From assembly GCA_964036295.1 (NCBI GenBank), contig OZ038468.1, positions 18,627,183-18,691,182 on the forward strand: 64,000 nucleotides of DNA, in the 5' to 3' direction. This document shows positions 48,801 through 60,800 of this stretch, one piece after another. Both the position numbers and the translations under genes were made by a program. Position 1 is the stretch's first letter. Each line of letters starts with the position of its first letter. The notes under the pieces are model-generated. The model was given only the letters and a program-made list of their open reading frames with translations, searched no databases and was not told the origin of the DNA. This DNA comes from Plumapathes pennacea. Its lineage: Eukaryota > Cnidaria > Anthozoa > Antipatharia > Myriopathidae.

Positions 48801-51800
48801 GAAATATCACATGCCTGAGATTCTGGGAAAAAAGGACAAAAAGTCGATAATTTAGTTTTAAGACATACACCTTTGAGCTGCCCTAATTGACCATATATTT
48901 TGCTTCTGTTATATCGGATGTTATATCCCTTAGACATTCCAAATGTTTAGCATCTGCTTACCTAAACACTCGTAATCTCCTCTGAGGTCGTCAAAGTTAA
49001 TGTGGCCCCACACGCTTCTGGACAAGTCTTGCAAGCGTAGCTGTGCAATCCGCCCCTTATACCTGCCAACATTAATAACTATACGCCGCATTTCGTCACT
49101 ACAGTTTCCTGTAAATATCCACCTAGGTAACTGATCAACAACTATGTCCAAACCCACTTTTGAAATGTCACAGCCTCCACCAATCAAAAAGCTCAACACG
49201 GATCCAGTTAATCGTATTAGCGGGGACATCAGAAATCCAACAGGAGTCTCGCCTTGAACTCCTCCCGGTTTCAACAAGGAAGAGGGACGGTTTTCATAGG
49301 ATCCTATCCACCACATGCCCTGCTGATTAGCGGATTGACTTCCAAATGTTCGCGCTTTTACGTTATCGCCGAACGTGGGTTGATTGTTGAAAGCTGTCCC
49401 TTGTCGCTTCCAGCCTTCCAGTGTTTGTTTCTCGAAGTCAAAGTTTCCACATGATTGTCCTGTAAAAACAATCCATGTATATGATCGGATATTTGGATTC
49501 AGTGATCACATTTATATCCGGCTGTATGTAAAGCCTGGTTCTCACTGGCGCATAAGCATATGCACAAGCACAAGAGAACGACAGTGGCGACATAAGCATA
49601 AGCAAAGGATCAAATTTAAACGTCATGCTTATGTCGCCACTGTCGCTCTCTTGTGCTTATGCTTATGAGCTGGTGAGGCCCAGGCTTAACTACTTAAAAC
49701 ACTAAAAACCACGCAGAAATGGCGTGGGACTGTTATGCAAACCTGGCAGCACGGATCCTGATGGTATGTCTTTGCAAGTTTCCGTAGAGAAAGACACATC
49801 GTCAATTCCCACATTGGCACCGAAAAAGTGTGAGTTGTAGCCGCTATAAACAATCTGCGGGATAATAAGACAAGACGAAAGGTGTTAGGCTGTCCCAGCA
49901 ACAGGTACCTAACATTATTAAACAATTTTCTAAGACGGCTGTTCCTAAAGTAACTTCGGTAAGAATTTAAATTACCTGAGCGTCAGTTTGCCATGAATAT
50001 ATTGGCCTTTGCACGTATTGCCATCTACCCGTGGCCTTCGTAGCGTGAAATATTATCACAGGACGAGATTTCCTGTACACTAAGCTTACTATCAGACGTG
50101 GCCGTTGGCCTCCAAGGTTTCTTCCGATGTAGTACGAGAATCGAACGCACTTCCACTTGTACGAGTCTGTGTTGAAGTGCGGTGTGGTGATATTTCTGTA
50201 TTTTTCGTTATCATCTTTTGTTAGGTGCACAAACCCGCCTGAAATATTGAGAGAATTGTGAACTCGAATCCACATAGCCGCAGACCACCAGTTACACGTC
50301 AAGGGTCATATACCACGAGTCTTAAGTCACATGTCAAGGGTCACACACCATGAAGTTACAAATCTCATTCCAAGGGTCATAGGCCATGAGAAACAAGTCA
50401 CATGTAAATGGTAGTACGCCACAAGTGACAAATCACATGTTAAGGGTCATACGTCATAATTCACATGTCAAGGGTCACAAGTCATTAGCATAATTCAATA
50501 CTGACCATTTGTTTGCAGGTCAGACAAATAGAAAGCCAAAGACCAGCCGTCATGGGTTTCCCAGCCACACAAATCTTCTTCAAAGTAACAGTCCGGACTC
50601 TCTGTGGAGGTCAAGGAGAATGGATTGCGTTCTACTCCTTAAAACATTTCTGTTCCTAATACTTTATATATTCACGTGTGTATGTGGTTCGTTAGAACGT
50701 CAACGTGCGTTGACCAATGGGTCGGAAGAGGACAATATCACTACACCGTTGATTCGTACCTTGGTTAGTCACCTTGTCACAACTTCCCTCCAGTATGGCT
50801 AGGTCATCCACGGCAATATCACCCTCATTTCCACGCAAAGTAACACCTTCGAAAACAAACTATGGAGCAAACATAAAGTGCAATTACAAATGGATCAAAT
50901 GGCTCCTGCGTTTGTCAGAAGGAGCTGTAAAGAGGTATATAATGGCCAGTTTTCACTTGCAAAATAACAAAGTTAACCTTGTATCGTTGTTCGTGCCGCA
51001 AAGCTGTCTGGGCAAATCTCCAGCGGTTGCCGTGCTTTGCAGTTTGTCTCCACACAAGAGTTTCTGATTGGTTAGTTCTGATGTAGACACTGAGGTTTCC
51101 TATGTCCTTGCCGTACATGTGGTACCAAAACTGAAGGCAAACCGTTTCATTCCGATCCATCTCGCCGCTCAAGAGTCGCGCTTTATCTCCATGGTTACGT
51201 TGGGAGGCTTCGATGAATATGTACGTCCCTGGAATATCGAAAACCTCACATGATCAGTAGAATATTGAATTTCTCGGCCGATTCAGTCGTAGTTAGACAT
51301 ACTGACCTTTTCTTGTGAAGGTTGTATGATCATAGCTTGGTCCAGTGTCGTCTGTGGGTGTTGCAGCTGAGCCCAAGGACCAGAAAAACGTAGAATTTCT
51401 GTCATGGCTCATGCCGCAAAGACCATTCTCAAAGCCGCACAGACCTGAGTAGGTGCAACACATCCAAAGAGATTTTAACCTATCACAATCCTTCTTCTTT
51501 TAATACCGAACAAGGATATGTGGAAATATATTATAGATAATTCATTATCTTATCTCTTGCCCAGCAGACAGTTGGTTTATATTGGTTGTAATTGTTCCGC
51601 AATTGGTATTTTTGCTTAAATCTAACCAACAGTAGTTAAACGGATGGACACATTCTATTTACGTACCTCGAAAGGATCTGCAGTGGTCTTGATCGGCACT
51701 GGAGCTGGAAGAGTTAGCAGCAGGGCATCCAAGATCATCAAGGCTGCAGCTCCCCATTTCTGAAAAGAAGAACATTCAACTTTTTCAGCCATCAAAGGCA

Positions 51801-54800
51801 AGAAAGATAAGAAAATTAAAGGATTGAAGAGACGTTTGACGAAGTAAAACAATATCTAACTTTTTGGCAATGTTACATCTGAGGTACATACATTTCACTC
51901 CTGAGAGCGATCGACTTCAAGGTTCAAGGTTCGGGGGTTCAAGGTTTAAGGTTTAAGGTTCAAAGTTCAAGGTTGAAGGTCCTTACCACAGATGCTGGGG
52001 TTTTGTGTGTTGTCCACGCAGGCGCCAGTGTCCATACTACACGTCTTTGACCAGGGCACGCAATTCCCATCTGCACACTGGAACTCCTCCTTGCATTCTA
52101 CGCCTAAGAAGACACGGATATGCGAGAGAGCGCAAATTGTGAAGTTAAGTTCATTAGTAGAGATTGTGAGAGACGAGATTTAGCCTGTATACATGTGAAT
52201 ATTAGGCGAGAGAACATGAAGCAAAGTAACAAACTTAGTCCACGTGTATCCTTTTCGATTAAAAACGCACATTTTCCTATGTGGTTCGGCCTCCCGTCCA
52301 CACGTAAATGATGTGAACGGTGATCGAAAACAGAATATTTCGAAAACGCCCCTAAACTGGACATTTTTAAAACGTTGACGTCACGATGATAGCGTGATTC
52401 GAACACGCTGTCGTGTGGACGGAGAAATTTTTGAAACGGAAAAAGTTCTGTGTTTTCAAACGAAAACGAATTAGTGTGGTCGGGCAAAAACAAATCGAAA
52501 GCGCTATCGTGTGGACGGAGAAATTTTTGAGAACGGAGACTGAAAAAAATTGTGTGGACGGGGTTTTAGTAGCTAATTGCAAATTAGTTGGTAGCTAATT
52601 AGAGAAGAGATAATGATAAACTCACGGCAGTTTTCCTCGTCTGATCTGTCTGTGCAATCTTTTATTCCATCACACAACGACGTCGCAGGGACGCACTCTC
52701 CACTTAGACAAGAAAATTTATTGGACGGGCATGCGCAGTTCTTCTCGTCTGACTTGTCTTGGCACGCGAAGTCCCCGTCACACAGGAGGTTCTTTTTGAC
52801 ACATTCCTTGTTGTCGCACTGAAACTGCTCAGCCGTGCAGCGGAAATCTAAGGATGAAATCAAATGAGTAATTAATGAACAGACGACAAATGTGTTTTTT
52901 CACTACAAACTATTGGGCTCGTGCAAATTACGTCATAAATCAAATGACTTATGCCGTCAACTTGCACAAACTCAATACAAACCTGGTATCTTCTTAAGTT
53001 GCGTGTGTGAGTTTATGTGGAGCGGTTCGCAAGAATTTGAAACTAGAAGACGATAAAGTGTGATCATGTGAAGTCGTTTTACCTGGTGTGGCGTAGTGGG
53101 GCATCAGCGAACACGCTTCTGTTGTGATCTCGATATCATCAATGGCCACATTGATACCGTTCTTCAGAATACCGACTCCCTCAAAAATGACCTAAAGGTG
53201 CAGAGATAAGCAATTTCTGCAGTTAAATTCTTATACGATCAAAAAAAGCATAGTTTTGCACACCTATCACGAGGGCTCTGATTTCACTTCAATGTTCATT
53301 GATAACTGACTTACTTTAGTTCCTTTCTGAGCGGCCCATGAAACCTGGGCACGTGACCATTCGTTTCCATGGTAACCGATTAGGTGCCATATCACCGTTT
53401 CGTTTAATTGTGAGCTCAGCAAAACCTTCAAGTGCGACGCGGTTGTATTTGGCATCAGGTAGGAGAACCGCAGACACAACCCTATGTTTTGGTATACTTT
53501 TTGCCATGGTAATGGTTGGCTCATAAGAAATGCCCTGTAGTTGCCATCAAGGTAAGCAAAATAACCTGGAACCGGAAGTAAAACAACTCAGTTACAGCTG
53601 CAGCACAACTGGCCAAGGAAGAGTGTTCTTGCTCGTAAAATTTAGTCTTTGCAAAACTGTGCTTGTGAACCCAGTGAAATCATATTTTCTGACATTACAG
53701 TCATTTTACAAGTCAAGAAGCTTGTTACGCAGAAAGAATTCTACTGGGGCTCTACAGTCGCTTCGAAGCTGTTATACTTGATCTGCGGCAAAACCTAACT
53801 TTGTCATGTCTTACTTTGATTCTATTTTTGGGTTCATCGAATGCTTGCATCGAGAACTTACCTGGGAGTGTCGTGGCTTGTGCGTGTGAACTTTTCCATA
53901 TTTGGTCGTTGCTCTCGCCGTACGTGATCCAGTCACAAAGTCCAGACGGAAATCTACACTCCTTCAGAATGACCGCTGAAATAATAAAGAGACATGGGAG
54001 TAACTCATCTGTTATGCATGGTTTGTGTGTGTAAGAATGTAGAAATGCGGTAGTGGTATTTATGAACAGATGTATATGTATTACTAGATGTGCGGTTTCA
54101 GCTATCGCTTAAAAAACTGGCGACGCGTTTGTCACGCTAATTTGCATTAATTATCGTTTGTGCTTCATGTGAGTTTGTATGTATAGCGTTTAGAGATTGA
54201 AACATTTACTGTTACTATAAAGGTCTTTGTTGGCCAAAGATGTAGTATTATTTTACAGCAGATACAGTCTCACAGAACCTTTAACTTCCAGGTTTCCGAT
54301 TTCCCGTTGACGTTCGGCTTGTTCTGAGTCGTTAACAAAGGAATGGTGAATCTGTGTAATTGTGAAAAGCCAAATAACAGGTATTTTAGAAAGGAAAATC
54401 TAAGAACCTCAGCTCATAAGCGTAAGGTCTTTCAGGTGAGAGAAAAAAAATAGCAGTTACTTGTCAGCGGTTTTCCCATAAAGGGCGTCAAACGCAAGTT
54501 CGTTTAAGCGTCGATCCCAAACGCCTCACTAGTTACGTCTGTTTCGAGAGAAAAAAATAGTAGTTACTTGTCAGCGGTTTTCTTACCTTTATGCTGTAGT
54601 TTCCAGGCTGTGTTTCAATATTAAATCGGATTGAGAAAGAGGAATTGAGACAGTCCATGCGGGCATTTGCGTCGAGTAACAGTCTCTTGTTCATCAGAGA
54701 AAAGTACAACTGAAGAGAGCAGTCTGGACAGTAGACACCGTGACAGCAGTAACTGTAATTCCCTATAACATCACGTGATAAATCAGTGGTCACGAAATAA

Positions 54801-57800
54801 TTTAGTAGCCATGTGGCAAATTGGTAAGTCACGTGACAATCGGTGACACAAAATAGACAATCGTATCTATCAGTTCATTGATTCATTTTTACCTGAAATT
54901 TGTAGATCTGATCCAACTAAAGTAGAAATCCATTTTTCGTCATTTTTGAGGACAAATGAGAGACTTCGCTTTCCTGCAACGAGTGAAATACGTCTTAAGT
55001 GTACTTAATGTCGTATCTACTCTTCTTAAACCCCAAAACAACAAAATTATCTAAACCAGTACCTGGAAGTAGCCAATAAAGCCTTCGGTTTTCAATTGGT
55101 CCTTCGAAGTCGCCATTCGGCGCGCGCATCGCTAAAGACACGTGATCCTCGACACCACTCTCTCTCATGAACACCTGCAGCTTGTACATGTAGCATCTGC
55201 TCATGCGCACGTGTTTAGACGTCTGAAGATCTGGGTAACTGAAACAGGGTTCAAAAATTTTGAAACGAACTTAAGTGGTGGAGAATCCTGCGAAAATGTC
55301 ATCAATGTGTGTTTGAGTGTAACGTGATTATCGAAACGTATATTGCGGACATTTTTTCAAAATTAAAATGCCAAAGCAACAAAGGGTTTTCTAAGAAACG
55401 AGAACACCGAAATGAAAATATTGCTGAGGGATAGCAAACTGTTTAAATACCAGTAAAAGTATACACTCATAGTATACAAGTATAGAGAGTTTACAAGCAT
55501 GTTGGATGGAGGGAACAATGAAATATTTTTGCCCAACAAAAGTTTTTCTTTCCAAGATAATTTTTAAAATTCTATTGTTCCCGCCATCCAACATGGCCGC
55601 CACGCAAACCCTTAATTACCGATTCCACTCTTGATGTCCAGTGAAACTGTTTAGATTTATCAAACGATTCGATTCCTCTTCGACGTTGTTATCATTGTCG
55701 ATCTTGTCGTCCATCCCGTCTTCGTGAACGTCAAACTTCCACAACTCGCATTTGTCGTCACACGCCAGATAAAAGGTGTAGTTACCAGTTTCTTCAACCT
55801 AGAAGATAAAACTACGTTTAAAGGGAAACTCGAAGCTCCAAGTGGTTTTCGCTTGCATTCGACTCAAGGTCGTTCACTCCATTGCTAAATTCATCAAGTG
55901 GAAAGTTTACTTTCCTTATAGAGATACAAGATAGCAATTGGACTTCATGAGGAATTCAGGAACTGTATAGCGTCGTGCTTTCCCGCAATACGCCAATGCT
56001 TGCTATTTCGTTACTCACAAACATGGCACGGTAAAAATAATGTTAAAATGACCAAAAATAGGCGGATGGATTACCTGAATATGTGCTGCAAGACGCTGTA
56101 TATAAAAATTAGCGAAATCCTTGGGAGAGTCGAAATGTTGTATTACATTTTGTCCCTGGGGAGTGTTCTTGAACGCAGGATTAGTCTTCATGTTAGGCGC
56201 CAGCTTTTCGTTGTACTTTACATTGTACCAGCCTTCTCTCAAAACTCCTTTGGCATTCACAGAAGAATCTGTTTCGTGCAAAATCATATGAGAACTATTA
56301 GACTGTTATGCTATCTATTCATTGTATTTCAGTGTCGTTTCATCCTAAACACTAGGCATGTTAGGCACTAGGATTTAGACACCGGGGCCCAGTTTTTCAA
56401 AGCACGATTAGGCTAATCCTGGATTAGGTCTAAACCTTCTTGTCATTTTTTAGCCTGAAAACGTGAACGTTTCGTCCACAACGACTTTCTTGATAACGTT
56501 TTAAGCCAACTAGCTTACTAATCCATCTTCGAACAAAACTCTGCAGTTTATTAGGAGAGAGGTCGAGAGAAAGAATGTCGTTAATCCTGGATTAGCTTAA
56601 TCGACTTTCGAAAAACCGGGCCTGGAAGAACTACTAAACTTACCAAACGCATAAACAGCCACGTGACAAACAGCGAGAGGTGTCGTTGCCTTAAAAACGC
56701 TTAGTCTTACATATTGGGCCAGTATTGGCGGCCGACACTGCAGATCTTCAGACAAACCCGAGTTATATTTTGCCCAATTCTTGCAGCTGTACAAATTTCC
56801 TGGATGTTTGTCAACGACTTCTATGATAAACGTTCCTTCTTTCTGTGTACAGCAATCTTGGGGAAATCTCACGGCCACTTGATACACGAGTACGGGTGCA
56901 TCTAGTTGAATCTCCAGCCAAGGATCTGATTCCTAAAACAACAGGCAAAAGACGAAGATGCAGCGATCGGGTTTGTTCACTTGGCCCACAACTGGGGGAG
57001 TACTCCCATATATGAGCCATATAGGTATGTGCCGCCCCAAAGGATATTATTGTCAGCATTTTAGTCTAAAATAGGGTATCGAATTTGAACCTTTGGTCTG
57101 GAATAGGGTCGGAGATTTTAATATTTGGTCTGCAATAGGGTCGAAATTGCTCATTTTGGTCTGAAATAAGGTCAAAAATTGCAAATCTTGGTCTGAAAAC
57201 GGTCAAAAATTGCAAATTCTCACCTTTTTACTTCTGAAACACGAAGTGTAACTACCATCAACAGCAAGCGAGGGATCGTAGCTGTGACGTGCACTCGAGC
57301 TGGTAACGGGACGTCTGTGGGCAACGTTTACTACAAAGAGACAAAACAAGCTGTGAGATTGAGTGTATTGATAGTTGATGAACAGAAGTTGGCTATTGCA
57401 GAGCACGCTATTCTCAGTAGGTTCTTCGTCCGTGGAGTGCGACAGGAGAAACTGGGCACGAATGAAGCTTGATGGGAAGGGGAGAAAGTCGCGTTCTTAT
57501 TTTTCCGCGGGTCCAGCTCCGCGCACCCCACGAGGAAGTAATGGATTGGGGCGAGGCAGATTCAAGTTGGAAGGTTAAAAAGGCAAAAGGACTGAACAAC
57601 ACGAGAAACAGATGCACAAGACAATAAGATATAAAATCAGGAGTAAAATTCATAAACAAAGGATTAAGAACGGGAAAAAAATAGGTTTTGAAAGGCTAAG
57701 TTAACAACGAGAGAAAAATAAACACATAAACGGCATGCGGGTTAACGAGAAAATTATGAAATGTTTACGCACAAATATAAATTTATTTAACAATAATCCC

Positions 57801-60800
57801 TTACTTTTGTTGGACTGACAAACGTAGTTGCTGAGGGATGCACAGTTGACATTAGCTAGTTTTGAAGCGGCTCGGGACAAAATTGCACAGGATGTGGCAG
57901 AGGTGCTCCTTGGATAGCTTGGCATCCATACGCTAGAGTTTACGAAGCTGCCATCAACCCAGCTCCATGCTTCATGTACGACCAATCCAATGTAAATGGT
58001 GTCAGGTGTGGGTCGCAGTTTGTACAGCACTTGTGTCATGGCACTCCTGAGTCCGGGACGGTCAACAATTGCCAAACGTGCACCCTTTTCCCGGCATGCA
58101 GTAGAAGCTTGATGCCACGTGGTTAGCGCTGTGGCGTTGAAGAGGAAGCAACCCCCATGGATGGGACGGAAGCCAGTTCGACACTGAATGGTTTCTGTGT
58201 GAACCGTGATCAATTAATCTTTGTCAGTGACAAGTAGATTCGGCCAGAAATGCATTCAAATACAAAACTACACGATTAATCTCCACAGAAAACCGCTCTA
58301 ATGTTCCCACGGTTTCATTCCAGCAAGCAAACAAAATAATGAGTACGACTCGTATACTATAAACACCCGTTTACCAAGAGTAACATAGGAACGAGGCACC
58401 TTACCATTTATGTTGTTACATCTGTCTTTGGCAACCATGATTTGCTCATTGGAAAGAGCTTCCGCGTAGACTTGCAGGCACGCCACCTTTCCTCGGAAAT
58501 ACCGCTTGTCGCCAATTCTTGCACCCATCCGAACATTCGCGTTTGTTGCCAGCTCCCGTTTTCCAATATTTTTTGTTGTCACTGTTCTATTTCCAATCCA
58601 CAGCGTTGCCTCCCCAGTGTCGCCATTGTAGGTAGTTCCAACGTATTGCCATTCATTTTTTCTTAATTCTCTGCTCATCAAAGGACCCGGCCAGCTATTA
58701 TCCCTGAACACGAAACGCGCAAACAACATGAAGGGAGCGTTAACCCACAGATGTACTCCCCAAGCATTTCTGCGATAATTGAAAATTGGCCCGTCTTTCT
58801 CAGGGTTTATCCAAGCAAGGATGCTGATGGAATATCTGGTGTCTAGAGTTTCGGAGCTCGGAAATTCCACGTAGCTGTTTTCAGTTCCATTAAAATAGAA
58901 GGAGCCATTAGGGTTTCCAAAAGGTCCTGGTGTAAGATAGACACCGACTTCTTGGCCACGTCGTTGCTGTTGACGACCAATGTCTGCTGACTTATAGCGA
59001 CCATTGAGGGGGAAAAAGGCCACGGGGTTTAAAGGAGCTGTAAACAGATAACTATATTTTTCATATACAGCCGCTTTACGTCTGGCAGCTTTTTAGTTCT
59101 CTTTAAAGTTCAAAAGCCGCCCGACTTGAGGCGGCTGTATTTCTAGGCGGGCTAGCGCCTCAAGAACTATGCTTCCAGATATAAAGCTAAACATGACAAG
59201 CGAAGCGTATCGTTTTTAAAGCTGGTACACACGAGTAAAGCAAGCAACAAGCGAAAACGCAAACGCAAGTGTAAGCGACCGGTTCACACGGTAAAATTGG
59301 TGAAGCAAGCGCAAACGCAGACGCTAGAGAATGGAAAAGTTTGCATTATCTTGTGCTTGCTTTACTGTGTGAACCAGCGAGAGGGATTCTCTAGACAACT
59401 AAATGTTGTTACCATTGTAGTCCTCGCAAATATATCCATGCTGCTGATGACAAGGTAGGTCGTTCCAGCGCCAACCCAAACCGACCCATTGGGAGTTCCA
59501 CTTGATGGCATTCAGTAACGCTCCACATCTACCATCGCCACTCGGCTCTTTCGGTCCCCAGAGATTAGAGCTGGGGGTTTTTCCTGTGTCCTGCCAAATC
59601 CAATTAAATTGCCCATAGAGTCCAAGATAGAGCGATGCCTGGGGATGCCCCAGACTTGTGGCAATTCTTGATAGTTCCTTGAGTTCGTGATGGTGCGGTA
59701 ATATTGCGAGATCGCCGCCTTTCTTGTGACAGTCAACTCGCGCATCGTTCCACGTCACAACATTTTCCAAAAACAAAAGATGGCAGTAGTTCCCAATTTG
59801 GTGCCAACCCGGCAAACAGGCAGAGCTTCTGTTTGAGCCTGTTGGTAGAAGAAGCAAATAAAATGGCAGCGGTATCTGGGAAATGCGTTCTTGATGTCAC
59901 TTCCGCTGGTCAGCATTTATCACCATTGCTACTCGCCTAACTTGAGATAAATTTTCACACGTGTGCAAGCCCCATTTTTGTTGCGTACAGCTTAAACTAT
60001 GGAAAGTGTATCAAACTAACATATGCATTAATTCGTTCACTAAGCAAAGCCGCAAAGAATGCACATGTAAGTAAGTTTTAAAATAAAGTCAACTCTCTCT
60101 ATACGGAAACCTCTCTAAAGCGGACAGCATGCAGATTTGGTCTTTGTCGATTTTCACTTGTTTCTCTGTAACTGAACTCTCTCTAAGGCGGACACCTCTC
60201 TAAAGCGGACAGCATGCAGATTTGGTCTTTGTCGATTTTCACTTGTTTCTCTGTAACTAAACTCTCTCCAGGGCAGACACCTCTCTAAAGCGGACAGCAT
60301 GCAGATTTGGTCCTTGCCGATTTTCACTTGTTTCTCTGTAACTGAACTCTCTCTAAGGCGGACACTAAATGCTAGTAGTGTCTGCCTTAGAGCGAGCTGA
60401 CTGTAGTGTTGTATCTTGCCAAAACAACAAGGCACAACTTGGTACACGTTTAATAGCCATTCCATCAACTAAATCGTATTGATTGATAAAAAAGAGCAAC
60501 TATCGCAGACAACAAGACAACCAACAAGAAGAAAAGACAACAACATATAATTCAAGTAACAACGACAACAACAACAACAACAACAACAACAACACTAGAA
60601 CAAAACGAAATAACAAAAAACGAAAACAAGACAACCAACCTTGTTCTGTGACGTTGTACACACGAAACTGGGATACGTCTTCGTCGCTGCAACACCCCAC
60701 CTGTGTGTAATTATCTAAGCTGATCATTTGTGTCAGCGGTTGTCCTCTATTGACAAAGTATACTGCCGCGGATGAGTTATGTCGCCCTTCAATAATATAA

